Part shown: positions 46,200 through 56,732 of the stretch, in pieces
Layout: each line of letters opens with the position of its first letter
Numbering within the stretch: the stretch's first letter is position 1
From: Doryteuthis pealeii
Lineage: Eukaryota; Mollusca; Cephalopoda; Myopsida; Loliginidae
Length of the DNA stretch: 64,000 nt
NCBI GenBank assembly: GCA_023376005.1
Contig: CM042145.1
Coordinates: 21,331,384-21,395,383, forward strand
Reading direction: 5' to 3'
Notes under the pieces: generated by a model
Database searches by the model: none
The model's input: only the letters and a program-made list of their open reading frames with translations
What the model was told of the DNA's origin: nothing
Position numbers and translations under genes: made by a program

Positions 46200-46450
46200 T
46201 AACAAACCGCCATTCCGTAATAATTTATTTCGACCAGAAACTCAAAAGATTTTTAGAATTTTAAGAATTTCTTAAGAGCCCAGCCTCATCAGACGGGTTT
46301 TACAAAAATAATGGGATTCACTGAAAGAAGTTATACAGGCAGAAAAAAATCTTAATATTCACAAAATTTATGTCAGATACTTGCTATCTGACATAAATTT
46401 TGTGAATATTAAAGTTAAAAATTCTAAGCCTAACAAAAAAATACAATGTA
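46200..46450 (-). mobile_element. Penelope-like repeat with ribozyme motif
   Basis: It includes the hammerhead-like motif 46215-46296 and downstream sequence. A small palindrome lies at about 46370-46400 (AATTTATGTCAGATA and its complement). Confidence 0.5.
46215..46296 (-). ncRNA. Hammerhead-like motif with long stem II
   Basis: Minus strand: helix I CCGT, core CTGATGA, an imperfect stem II of about 54 nt (46232-46285), GAAA, stem III ATAA/TTAT around one A, cleavage base T, then ACGG pairing perfectly with CCGT. All core elements are present; the long stem II is unusual. Confidence 0.6.
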
Positions 46451-46475
46451 TATCTTAGCTTCCTGTTCAACTGAC

Positions 46476-46524
<49 letters not shown>

Positions 46525-46581
46525 GTATGATACAGGTAAAAGGATAGTGAGCAAAAAATAATAACTCAAAAAAGTCTGAGA

Positions 46582-46623
46582 GTTGAAATATTTCGTCCTT
46601 TCATAAGGACTTCCTCAGTCAAC
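46582..46623 (-). ncRNA. Hammerhead-like motif, short stem III
   Basis: Minus strand: helix I GTTGA, core CTGAGGA (U7 to G), an extra A, stem II GTCCTT/AAGGAC, GAAA, then TATT and TCAAC pairing with GTTGA. Stem III is essentially only AT/AT, so it could form only as a dimer. Confidence 0.6.
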
Positions 46624-47013
46624 TGACTTTTATTCAAAGCAAAAATGACGTACATGTGTGTGTTTTGATGAGGGAGTGAGTTAGTAGCGGAAATGAAGGG
46701 TAGGGAGGTTAGGGGGGAAATAAGGGATGAGGATAACATGAATGAAGTGTAGGGAGAGTTTACAGGAAGCAGGGAGGTAGCTAGGTGCTAGATGGGAAAA
46801 GGGGTTGATCGAGGGAGGAGGGTAAAGTTCATAGTAGTGGAGAGTTTGATGACAGAGGATGATAAGGAGGAGGGGAGAGTTGAGTGACACTTCTTTCATG
46901 TTATCCTCATCCCTTATTTCTCCCCTAACCTCCCTACCCTTCATTTTTACTACTAACTCACTCCCTCATCAAAACACACACATGTACGTAATTTTTGCTT
47001 TGAATAAAAGTCA

Positions 47014-47055
47014 GTTGACTGAGGAAGTCCTTATAAAAGGACGAAATATTTCAAC
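47014..47055 (+). ncRNA. Hammerhead-like motif, facing partner of 46582-46623
   Basis: GTTGA, CTGAGGA, GTCCTT/AAGGAC, GAAA, TATT, TCAAC in the same order on the plus strand. It forms the other arm of the 46.5-47.1 kb foldback. Confidence 0.6.
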
Positions 47056-47144
47056 TCTCAGACTTGTTTGAGTTATTATTTTTTGTTCACTATCCTTTTA
47101 CCTTACCTCATACTGTCGGATTTTACTCCAACCCTCCTATCTTC

Positions 47145-47180
<36 letters not shown>

Positions 47181-47643
47181 AAACAGACATCCAAATAAAT
47201 AAATCTTATTTTTCCTTCGCCGAAAAGCATAAAGGCCCGGATGTACTTGCTGTTATTCACTCAGCGCCTTCCTTGCCTCGTATGGTAGAGACGCTAGTAT
47301 CATTGACAGGTTAATTTCGCAAGTATTTCTCGGTGCTGTATCGTGGCTGAAACAGTATAGTGTCAAAACTATCCTGCTGAAGTCCCGGTTTCGATTTCTG
47401 TCGGAGGGAAATCATTAGTATATATTGCTGATGAGACTTAATAAAGTTGAAACAGTCTGTACGATATTCTACACACCAAGTGATTCTTTGCGAAAATTCA
47501 CTTGTTATTGTTATCTTCTATAATTATCGAATTTATGCGATATTTGCATTGTAATTGCCTTCAAGCAAAAATATAAGATATTTAATATACATACTTTATT
47601 CAACAATGCTTCTATAAATAAACAGACATCCAAATAAATAAAT

Positions 47644-47682
<39 letters not shown>

Positions 47683-47851
47683 CTGGATATATATATATGA
47701 TAGAAAGAGAAATCTGTCATAAAACACTGTTTAGCAAATCACTTGTCTACTGTTAAACAATACATTTAGAACAGTGGTTCTCAACCTTTTTTCATTGGGT
47801 CCTCCCACCCCATTTTTGGTAACAAAAAAAATTTTAGGGTTATTCATCTTT

Positions 47852-47892
47852 CTTATTATAATGGAGATTGTGTCAGTCTGTCTGTAACTGAA
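47852..47892 (+). mobile_element. Helitron 5' end fragment
   Basis: TCTTATTATAATGGAGATTG is followed by GTCTGTAACTGAAACC, then it joins SINE-C sequence directly. Only the first 40 bases of the family are present. Confidence 0.6.
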
Positions 47893-48605
47893 ACCTGGAC
47901 CTGGGAGCAATGGTGATGAAGGGCTGCTCTGAAGAATAATTAAAGTCCAATTACCGTCGAACTGGGAAGACAAGGCAGCAAACGGTTGTAACTGAATACA
48001 ATCCCGAAAGCCACAAAGTCCACTGCAAAATGACAGAGTATATATAAGACTCCACAATGTCATTCAAATCAAGCAGTCGAGCAGCCAATCAGAACTCAAG
48101 GAATGGAATCACCCAAATCACCAAGATTCATGGATAGATCATTCTTGATTCCTATTTATACCAACTGTCTTGGACACCGCTTGAGTTGTACTTAGCTGCT
48201 GTTATTCAAACCAACAGTAGGCTAACTGACTTCCCCAGACCTCAAAAACTGGAACCTCACCATCAGATAGAGTTTAAGATCATTCCCGGGAAATGAAGAC
48301 CCTTACCCACCACCTTCTAGTGCATATATGATAAAAAGGGTTGGGGCTTGTCATAAAGGGTAATAGGGTTGGGGCAATCATATAGGTGCTAGGGCTTGAA
48401 ATGACCAGCTGATTGATCAGAGCACTGTTCATCTAACCTAAGTAAGGGTCTAGGTGGAGTGTTGCACGTCATGGACTGCTCATCCACCAGGATTCCATCC
48501 TTAAGCATCATGGGTTGCCACCCACAGCCAACAGGTGGCCCCTTTGGGAGTGGTCTTACCCCTCTGCAGAGGTGCAGTCAGTGTATTCTAAGGCCCCAGC
48601 CGACT
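47893..48605 (-). mobile_element. SINE-C copy interrupted by a 300-bp repeat
   Basis: SINE-C sequence at 47893-47930 and 48231-48605 is separated by the GAAGAATAATTAAAG repeat (47931-48230). The two parts adjoin in the full-length copy. Confidence 0.65.
47931..48230 (+). mobile_element. Repeat of the GAAGAATAATTAAAG family, nested in SINE-C
   Basis: Nearly full copy with GTATATATAAGACTCC and ending AACAGTAGGCTAACTGAC. Confidence 0.65.
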
Positions 48606-48639
48606 GTACTGTATGTATCTTCATAAAATATAAAATTGT

Positions 48640-48880
48640 CTGAAGTGAAATCTGTAGTAAAGAAGTGGCTCAAAGAACGGTCAACAGAACTTTACAGGGC
48701 AGGAATACATGCTCTCATTCGAAGGGGGAACATTGCTATTGAGCGAAATGGTGATTGTGGAGAAGTAGGCTTGTGATCCACAAAGGACCAGCTTCATTTT
48801 GATGTATGATACATGTTCTCGAGTTGGTAATTATACCTGTCCTAAACAAAATGGCATTACTTTTTTTACTCACCCTTGCA
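48640..48880 (+). mobile_element. Mariner-like 3' fragment
   Basis: The plus strand reads KWLKERSTELYRAGIHALIR and RGNIAIERNGD, like mariner transposase C-termini. It ends in the complement of GAGTCAAAAAGTAATGCC. Matching minus copies are at 12057-12420, with that terminus duplicated, and the terminus alone at 34571-34680. Confidence 0.68.
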
Positions 48881-49080
48881 CATATATATATATATATATA
48901 TATTATTATTATGAATATATATTATTATTATTATAATAAATGTAAGAGGAAAAACCTAGTTTGATGTACGAGACACCTGATGATGGTTGACAAACATTTC
49001 AATAAAAAGAGGAAGATATTAGTTTGAATTACCTGTAGAAGAATAGAATATCTTTAGATCTCTTTTCTTTTTATTTTCAG

Positions 49081-49169
49081 GGGCTTTCCGGCTCTATGAT
49101 CTTGACAGTGATGGCTTCATAACACGGGAGGAGTTGCTCGATATTGTAGACGCCATCTACAAAATGGTG
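49081..49169 (+). CDS. NCS1: NCS-1 internal exon, EF-hand 3
   Basis: This 89-nt exon starts with GG, completing the Trp codon, then encodes [20 protein letters not shown] and IVDAIYKMV (human residues about 103-132). It contains the complete EF3 loop [12 protein letters not shown], with Ca ligands at positions 1, 3, 5 and 12. Asp, Ser or Asp at these positions fits a functional Ca2+ site. The acceptor is ttttattttcag and the donor gtaagt. A minisatellite of about 27 bp begins about 100 bp downstream of the donor. Confidence 0.97.
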
Positions 49170-49276
49170 GTAAGTTTATAGCTTTCATTTTGTCTTTTAT
49201 CGTATTAACTGTTTGGCAAGTGTTACATTTACCGGTGAAATGATTGTATAGACAACTGCAAAAGAAAAAAAAAAGA

Positions 49277-49610
49277 TTTACCATGAAAATGCATTGTAGA
49301 TGATTTACTATAAAAATGCATTGTTGATGATTTACCATGAAAATGCATTGAAGATGATTTTTCTATGAAAATACATTGAAGATGATTTACCATAAAATAC
49401 ATTGAAGATGATAAAAATACATTGAAGATGATTACCATAAAAATACATTGAAGATGATTTACCATAAAAATACATTGAAGATGATTTACCATAAAAATAC
49501 ATTGAAGATGATTTACCATAAAAATACATTGAAGATAATTTACCATAAAAATACATTGAAGATGATTTACTATAAAAATGCATTGTATATGCTTTACTAT
49601 AAAAATGTTA
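49277..49610 (+). repeat. 27-bp minisatellite, about 12 units
   Basis: Unit GATTTACCATAAAAATACAT TGAAGAT with point changes, starting about 100 bp after the EF3 exon donor. Three minus-strand open frames are artefacts of the 27-bp (multiple-of-three) period. Confidence 0.93.
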
Positions 49611-49879
49611 GAAGGTTACTCTGTGCCTTCTAATGTATTATAAAAACCACACATTCAATTCTTATAGTAACATGATAATAAAACAGCAAGAAGACTTGGA
49701 CATCTACATTTGATAATAGTAAAGAAGAAATATTCCATGGTCTTTCACAAAACCTGCCAGAACAATGTGTGTGTGTGTGTGTGTGTGAAAATATAAATGG
49801 AAAAACTGGATAAACTAATACAAAATAACTTAATATCTTATATTTATTTCATCAAAAACTTCATCAGAATGGTCTAAAA

Positions 49880-50060
49880 TAAAGCATGATTGTAAAGAAA
49901 CAAACAAACAAACAAAATACAAAAAGATGAAGAAAGATAAAGAAAGAAAGAAAGAGATTTTGAAGAACAAAGTATAAAAGAAAGCAAAATAGGAAAGGAA
50001 GAAACATAGAATGAAAGAAAGAAATAAAGAAAGAAAAAAGAAAGAAAGATACAAACACAC
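49880..50060 (+). repeat. GAAA-rich purine tract
   Basis: GAAAGAAAGAAAG-type sequence flanked by inverted ATTTCATCAAAA/TTACTTCATCAAAA motifs. Confidence 0.75.
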
Positions 50061-50763
50061 ACATTTTACTTCATCAAAATCTTCATCTAGTAATGATGAC
50101 ACCGAAACATTTTTTCTCTTTGCCTCCTTTCTTTCACTCTATCTTTCTTCCCTTTTCTTTTCTATCCCCATCTTTTTATTTTTATCTTTTGGATCTTGAA
50201 ATGTTTTCAATATAGAAATTTTTTTGTTTTTTTTTTCACAAAATATTACAATATCATTAGGATGTTTTTGATCCAAGTTTAAATTTTTCTAACTTCTGTT
50301 CATTACAGGATAAAATCAATCTATGAAATATCTAAGTAGTAGAATTATTTATTCTATTTTTAGACAGATTTATTTTCCACGTTGTTAATGTTACTCATTA
50401 TTATGTATACAGTCTATGATATGATACTGAAGTTTGACAAAGATGTTTAGAAATTGATTTTCAGTAATACCCTGAATCACATTAGTTATGCTGGTCCAAA
50501 TGTCATCTAAAGAGCAATGTTTTATTGATTGAATAATAGTCTATATGTTTTCTTAAAGAAGGAAATCTAATTCTAATGGACCCAAATCTGATGGTCATGG
50601 TGTTCCTTTGGTATTAGTCCACCTTTTCCATGGTATTTGCTAAGAACAATTTTTAATTAAAAATGATTTAATTCTGATAGTATTTGTATAGTATAGTATT
50701 TTATAGGATAGTATTTTTATAGTATTATTAGACAAAATATACAATATTGACATAAAATGACCA

Positions 50764-51189
50764 GTTAAATCAAACTTAATGGATCTGAATTCCATCATCG
50801 CATGTCACCCCGCAAAAAAAAAAAAAAAAAATCAGGGAATTAACTGAATTTAATGAAATTTTCAGTGTTGATATATTAATGAATAAAAGATATAATGCAC
50901 CATTTATTTTATTTAAAAACTGTTCTATTTTTTCAGGTCAGTTAACTATGAACCACATATCTTTAAGGCATAACACAGATTCTCATAGATATGTAGTTCA
51001 AAGTTAACTGACCTAAAAAATGTTAGTTTTTAAATAAAATAACTGGTGCATTATATTTTTTATTCATTCATATATCAACACTGAAAATTTCATTAACTTC
51101 AGTTAATTTCCTGATTTTTGGTATTTTTTTTTCTTTCGGCGGGGTGACATACGATGGTGGAATTTAGGTCAGTTAAGTTTGATTTAACC
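50764..51189. mobile_element. Palindromic MULE-like foldback, 9-bp target duplication
   Basis: Almost the whole 426 bp is an inverted repeat (GTTAAATCAAACTTAA.. and its complement; TGACCTAAAAAAT-like centre). It is flanked by AAATGACCA at 50755-50763 and 51190-51198. Long inverted arms with a 9-bp duplication suit Mutator-like elements; superfamily is inferred. Confidence 0.75.
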
Positions 51190-51532
51190 AAATGACCAAT
51201 AGCAGTTGATATGATGGAAAAACTCAACTAACAAAACAAACAAGATATTCAGAACTGGAGCTTCACCATCAGATACAGTTTAGTGGCATACCTAGGACCC
51301 CCCCCCTTTTGGTGTGTGTTTGTGGAGGGGGTTTACAGTCAGTGTATTCTAAGCCCCACCAACAGGGCTTTTTTAGTCAGTATTTAACCCTTGGCAAAAG
51401 TCAAGATTTTGAATGTCAATTTTCAAGATAGGTTGACTAGCTCTCCCAGTCTTCAACATGTTTCTCATTGACAAAAGCTAAGATTAGCAAATGCCTGCAC
51501 TCATTATACCTTTGTATTCATACAATGAATAC

Positions 51533-51770
51533 AGACCATATGACCTTTAGGCACCCCCTTTTTGATCTCGATTAAGAAAGGACATGTTTTTCATTTACAC
51601 TGTCAATATCCGGTTGTTTTAACAGATGATTTTAGATTTTTTTTTTTAATTATAAAACTAACCCCCTAACACTAACCCCTAACAAACAACCAGATACTGA
51701 CAGTGTAAATGAAAAACATGTCCTTTCTTAATCGAGATCAAAAAGGGGTGCCTAAAGGTAATATGGTCCA
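51533..51770. mobile_element. Palindromic DNA-element foldback
   Basis: Arms GACCATAT..CTTTAGGCACCCC and complement, with long inner arms (TTTTTGATCTCGATTAAGAA). ATGAATA occurs on both sides. The centre has CCCTAACACTAACCCCTAAC. Confidence 0.7.
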
Positions 51771-51784
51771 TGAATAATTTTGTT

Positions 51785-52262
51785 AAATTTATGGTTGGTT
51801 GGTTTATTGATTTTAACTGTATATCAACCCGTCTGGGGTTATGTCATGCCTAACGGTTAGGAAGTTATACATATCATGTATTTATATTTATACTTTTTAG
51901 TAATTGGTTTTAACAATGTGTTAGCATTATTGGGGATTATGTTGTATGGTATTGATTTGTTTCATGTCTATATTCTATGGTATAATTTTATTTCCCTCAA
52001 AAAGGACAGAATGTCCTTATGTTGACATTTTCAAACAGATCTTTCATATTGTTTGCATTAAAATAACAGTTTCTGATGTGAGCAAAAAAAACATGCATTC
52101 CATGAATAAGTGTTTAACAGTCAAAGGTGTTTGACATGTTTCACACTGTGGTTGTTGTTCTTGTTTGAATATATAGGAGTGTGTTAGTCTTGTATGACCA
52201 ATTTTGTTAAATTTAGAAACTTTCACAGTCTGTAGAGATTTACAAGAAAGAATACTAACCAT
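51785..52262 (-). pseudogene. LINE 3' end downstream of RNase H
   Basis: Minus: KIGHTRLTHSYIFKQEQQPQ then CETCQTPLTVKHLFMEC, the zinc-knuckle-like tail that follows RNase H in such LINEs. Then a 3' UTR ends GGGTTGATATACAGTTAAAA. The UTR shares its end with SINE-C. Confidence 0.75.
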
Positions 52263-52597
52263 CTTTAAAAACTATTTGTTTTTATGTTTCTTTTCTTTTC
52301 TTTTCTTTTTATTAATCTATTTACCCCCCTTTTGTTTTAATTTGTGCACCTTCCTTTCCTTCCCTTTTCTGTTTCATTGCTTCTATTATTCCCAATTATT
52401 TCCTCTCTTTTTCTCATTCTTCATATCCCGTTCCTGTTAAAACCTCTCACAGCAGCTCTTTTCTCTTCTTTTCCTTTCTATTTCCTCATAATCATTATAA
52501 ACTTGAAAATTCTTTTTTATCTTCCATATTTCTTTAACAATTTGGAAAAGAAATACATATATTATTTCTCTGAATTTTTTAGATGAGGCTTGATAAT

Positions 52598-53005
52598 TAG
52601 TATTATTTGGACTATTGTCCTCATCTTCATTGTCATCTACACAACGTTTCGGACGATGTGACCTCCGACCTTCTTCAGGTATTTTCTATCGGACTCAGAA
52701 GCCTTCTCTTTAAATATATGTCAAAATGAAACAAACTATATATAAATCAATAATACTGCGCATGCATTTATTAAAAAATCGGCTGAAACGTTGTACAGAT
52801 AACAATAAAGTATTTCTTGTTGGACTCAGGAACCTTCTTTCCGAACTCGGGAACCTTCTTGTCGTAATGAGAGCCATCATGGAACTTTGAACCTAACAAC
52901 AGTTTCCGAGTCCAACAAGAAATACCTGAAGAATGCCAGAGGGCACATTGGCCAAAATGTTGTACAGATAACAATGAAGATGAAGACAATAGTCCGAATA
53001 ATACA
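52598..53005. mobile_element. SINE-D 3' parts, inverted pair
   Basis: Minus part 52598-52700 and plus part about 52905-53005, with a further partial copy around 52780-52870. Both include the hammerhead-like region. It ends 80 bp before the exon acceptor. Confidence 0.6.
52635..52685 (-). ncRNA. Hammerhead-like 3' part of SINE-D
   Basis: Minus strand: CTGAAGA, an irregular stem II about 20 nt long starting GGTC and ending GTCC, GAAAC, then GTTGTGTA, in which ACG/TGT may form stem III. Relatives at 4362-4410 (minus; GAAA kept) and 21027-21065 (plus; GAAA altered) belong to the same SINE family. Confidence 0.45.
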
Positions 53006-53084
53006 AATGATATTAAATGCATGTATGTCTTGAATTGTATATGTATTATTTTCTAATCTATTTCTAAATTCATTTTTTTTTTAG

Positions 53085-53162
53085 GGCAACATGGTCAAGT
53101 TACCCGAGGAAGAGAATACGCCTGAAAAACGAGTTAATAAGATATTTGAAATAATGGATAAG
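53085..53162 (+). CDS. NCS1: NCS-1 internal exon, EF3-EF4 linker
   Basis: This 78-nt exon encodes [20 protein letters not shown] then FEIMDK (human residues about 133-158). [12 protein letters not shown] is diagnostic of NCS-1 rather than of hippocalcin- or recoverin-type paralogues. The acceptor is a T-run ending ttag and the donor gtgaga; both ends are phase 0. The exon stops after the first two residues (DK) of the EF4 loop. The remaining exon(s), encoding the rest of EF4 and the C-terminal tail that occupies the hydrophobic groove, were not found before 64000. Confidence 0.96.
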
Positions 53163-53454
53163 GTGAGAAAATCTTGGTGGAACTTTCTTCTTCTTCTTCC
53201 ATTTATTTTTTTGATGACATAGTGTCTTCATTTTTACATTTTTTTTTTTTTAATATTTATTTTAATTTTATTCTGCTGTTTCAGGGGAGAAAAGAAAAAA
53301 ATGGTTTATTTTAGCTGAATGGACCTTTAATCAACTCCATTTTTTTTTTTTTTTTTTTTTCATTTAACATTTATTTTCCAAAAACATTTTCCAGAGTTTC
53401 TCTTCCAGAACTACTAGAAACAGAAAGCCATAAATCTTTTTATTTTAGTAATCA

Positions 53455-53985
53455 TTTAAAAATTTGAACCAAGTATCCAATAGGCACCCCAAATCATCAA
53501 CTTAATGAAAGGTTCATATTTTAAGTCATCACCGGTAACTTTGGCTTTCAAATATTTGAAAATAAATGAACAGGCGATTTTTTTGAACTTATATTGTATC
53601 TGACAAAAACAAATTTTACAAATTGTGATACTATTTCTGAACAGCATCCTTTTATTTAAATAAACAAAAAATATTTTGCTAATAAAAACTGTATTTTTAT
53701 TTGAATAAACATAATTGCATTTCTCTTTTGATTAAGTAAAAACTATTTTTTAGAAAAAAAAACTATTTTTTAGAAAAAGATTTTGCTATTGAATTTTAAT
53801 TTGATTACGTGTACAACCATCTATTTATTTAATTTATTGTGAGTTGAACATCTCCATAAATTTCTGATTAAAATCATTCGTTTATAAAAATTTGGAAGTG
53901 GAAGTTACCGGCGACAAGTTAAAATGTGAACCTTTCATTAACTTGATGATTTGGGGTGCCTATTGGATACTTAGTCTAAAAATTC
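53455..53985. mobile_element. DNA-element foldback, AT-rich centre
   Basis: GTATCCAATAGGCACCCCAA and GAAAGGTTCA at 53469-53517 recur inverted at 53925-53975, with GGTAACTT-type inner arms. Confidence 0.7.
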
Positions 53986-54069
53986 TGTAGAAATACCTAA
54001 ATTAGCCTCATTTTGATATTAGTACTGGTTAAAAGTGTGATAAGTGTAACCTGAAACCAAAGTTTTTTA

Positions 54070-54195
54070 AACCTTATTTTTTCCAATGTAGGTCTCATTG
54101 GGGAATGAGAAAAGCCTGGCCCATTTATCAATAATGAACTTGGGTCAACAAGTGCATTTCCTACTAAAGTAACCATTACACTACATGCCTCCATA
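54070..54195 (-). mobile_element. SINE-A head region, diverged
   Basis: Complement of A box (AACCATTACACTACATGCCT) and a diverged B-box region (TGAACTTGGGTCAACAAGTG); the body is cut short. Confidence 0.6.
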
Positions 54196-54261
54196 GAAGT
54201 ACATATACCTAGGTGACCTTGAACTCCAGCCAGGGAATCCCCATTTCTACATCTCTACTGC

Positions 54262-55950
54262 CTATAAAATATTATAATCTGTTAGTTAACAGACTGTAAG
54301 GTTGTTAATTTGTCAAATTCTACATAATTATTGACTATAAAATGTAGCAAATTGTTATTTAACAGACTGTAAGGTGTTATTGACTATAAAAATGTAGCAA
54401 ATTGTTATTTAACAGACTGTAAGGTTGTTAATTGTCAAATTCTACATAATTATTGACTATAAAAATGTAGCAAATTGTTATTTAACAGACTGTAAGGTTG
54501 TTAATTTGTCAAATTCTACATAATTATTGACTATAAAAATGTAGCAAATTGTTATTTAACAGACTGTAAGGTTGTTAATATGTCAAATTCTACATAATTA
54601 TTGACTATAAAAATGTAGCAAATTGTTATTTAACAGACTGTAAGGTTGTTAATTTGTCAAATTCTACATAATTATTGACTATAAAAATGTAGCAAATTGT
54701 TATTAACAGACTGTAAGGTTGTTAATTGTCAAATTCTACATAATTATTGACTATAAAAATGTAGCAAATTGTTATTTAACAGACTGTAAGGTTGTTAATA
54801 TGTCAAATTCTACATAATTATTGACTATAAAAATGTAGCAAATTGTTATTTAACAGACTGTAAGGTTGTTAATTTGTCAAATTCTACATAATTATGACTA
54901 TAAAAATGTAGCAAATTGTTATGTAACAGACTGTAAGGTTGTTAATTTGTCAAATTCTACATAAATTGACTATAAAAATAGCAAATTGTTATTTAACAGA
55001 CTGTAAGGTTGTTAATTTCAAATTCTACATAATTATTGACTATAAAAAATGTAGCAAATTGTTATTTAACAGACTGTAAGGTTGTTAATTATGTCAAATT
55101 CTACATAATTATTGACTATAAAAATGTAGCAAATTGTTATTTAACAGACTGTAAGGTTGTTAATTTGTCAAATTCTACATAATTATTGACTATAAAAATG
55201 TAGCAAATTGTTATTTAACAGACTGTAAGGTTGTTAATTGTCAAATTCTACATAATTATTGACTATAAAAATGTAGCAAATTTTATTTAACAGACTGTAA
55301 GGTTGTTAATATGTCAAATTCTACATAATTATTGACTATAAAAATGTAGCAAATTGTTATTTAACAGACTGTAAGGTTGTTAATTTGTCAAATTCTACAT
55401 AATTATTGACTATAAAAATGTAGCAAATTGTTATTTAACAGACTGTAAGGTTGTTAATTTGTCAAATTCTACATAATTATTGACTAAAAAATGTAGCAAA
55501 TTGTTATTAACAGACTGTAAGGTTGTTAATTTGTCAAATTCTACATAATTATTGACTATAAAAATGTAGCAAATTGTTATTTAACAGACTGTAAGGTTGT
55601 TAATTTGTCAAATTCTACATAATTATTGACTATAAAAATGTAGCAAATTGTTATTTAACAGACTGTAAGGTTGTTATATGTCAAATTCTACATAATTATT
55701 GACTATAAAAATGTAGCAAATTGTTATTTAACAGACTGTAAGGTTGTTAATTTTGTCAAATTCTACATAATTATTGACTATAAAAATGTAGCAAATTGTT
55801 ATAACAGACTGTAAGGTTGTTAATTTGTCAAATTCTACATAATTATTGACTATAAAAATGTAGCAAATGTTATGTAACAGAAAGTTGTTAATTTGTCAAA
55901 TTCTACATAATTATTGACTATAAAAATGTAGCAAATTGTTATTTAACAGC
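54262..55950 (+). repeat. 74-bp satellite, about 23 units
   Basis: Unit: TTATTTAACAGACTGTAAGG, TTGTTAATTTGTCAAATTCT, ACATAATTATTGACTATAAA, AATGTAGCAAATTG. Units differ by a few indels. A variant reading TATGTCAAATTC recurs at intervals, suggesting higher-order blocks. It lies 1.1 kb after the last exon. Confidence 0.95.
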
Positions 55951-56078
55951 CTATGAATTCGACTCACCATAGTATGAACTGATAAAGTTTGGTGGTAGTC
56001 TAAGATATGGCTGGTTCCACTGGGTTTGTGATGACCCTGTTTCTACACCCTAATTTCTTATCACAAACACGCACACAC

Positions 56079-56423
56079 TGTTACGATTTTTGTGGCTATC
56101 CTTAGGGGTTCAAGAAAGAGCACTGTCCAGCAGAGATCTTTTGTGTTAAGCAGAGCACAATCCTTAGTGAAGAATCCTTTGGTTGCTCCTTAGTGTCCCT
56201 TGATATTGGATATGATCCTTTGGTTGTTCCTTGGTGCTCCTCAGTTTTCAGGTCGTCCATCAATGAGTGCAAATGGACGTCTGTCAATATCAGCCGATTA
56301 CATAGTTAACCCAACACGTATTTGGGCTGTTGATTGGCTGAGGTTTAAACCACATGACCTCGCTTAGTCTATAAATGTAAGTGGTGGATTACAGCACGGC
56401 TTATATACAAAAATATTCCAACA
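56079..56423 (-). mobile_element. Solo LTR-like repeat, family 3
   Basis: Minus strand TGTTGGAATATTTTTGTATA (TATA-like) to ATCGTAACA, 345 bp. It is flanked by CACAC and CACAT (4 of 5 match). Confidence 0.65.
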
Positions 56424-56592
56424 CACATAAATACACACACTTGGTTACATTCTCCACCATCTGAAAAGAAAAGACAAGAAGGCTGGACGTATACACTTAA
56501 AGATCACCCAGAAAAATATTCAGTGTTTCTTAACAAAAGCTGCTTAAATAATATATATATATATATATAAAGATAATCTAATGAGTCAGATG

Positions 56593-56629
56593 AACCTACT
56601 ATTAGTTTCGCATAAAGCTCTTCAGGGCT
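56593..56629 (-). ncRNA. Hammerhead-like motif, compact
   Basis: Minus strand: AGCC, core CTGAAGA, stem II GC-TTTAT-GC, GAAA, stem III ACT-AAT-AGT, cleavage base A, GGTT pairing with AGCC through one wobble. Every element is present but stem II is only 2 bp. Confidence 0.55.
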
Positions 56630-56638
56630 AAAATCTGA

Positions 56639-56680
<42 letters not shown>

Positions 56681-56732
56681 TGTTTCACTGCTTTAACTGG
56701 TTTTCTATAATAAGTATAATAATTAATAATAC

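Larger units (their letters stand above)
46540..47110. mobile_element. Ribozyme-bearing foldback, Penelope-like
   Basis: Inverted arms 46540-46760 and 46880-47105 share the hammerhead-like motifs. They also share an internal region that reads TTATCCTCATCCCTTATTTC on one side and its complement on the other. It is followed by a TA array. Confidence 0.65.
43950..49080 (+). other. NCS1 intron, 5.1 kb
   Basis: The intron runs from gtaagt to tttcag. It holds SINE-A (44710-44925), an inverted GGAGT-type repeat (45009-45420), an RNase H LINE fragment, SINE-C copies, a Penelope-like foldback pair (46200-47110), a TA array, a Helitron end, an LTR/MITE-like repeat (47931-48230) and a mariner fragment. 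Nothing is recognised at 44000-44700 or 45800-46190. Confidence 0.9.
49170..53084 (+). other. NCS1 intron, 3.9 kb
   Basis: The intron runs from gtaagt to tttttag. It has a minisatellite (49277-49610), GA/CT-rich tracts (49860-50210, 52280-52500), two palindromic DNA-element foldbacks (50764-51189, about 51533-51770), a LINE 3' end (51785-52262) and SINE-D pieces (52598-53005). Nothing is recognised at 50215-50750. Confidence 0.9.

Noticed and set aside
48945..49020. Hammerhead motif (CTGATGATGGTTGACAAAC)
   Set aside because: The core first half and a stem are present, but GAAA is missing (ATTTC) and there is no helix I. At most a remnant.
54262..55950. CRISPR-like array of regular repeats
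   Set aside because: Units abut directly with no unique spacers, and the genome is eukaryotic; it is a satellite.
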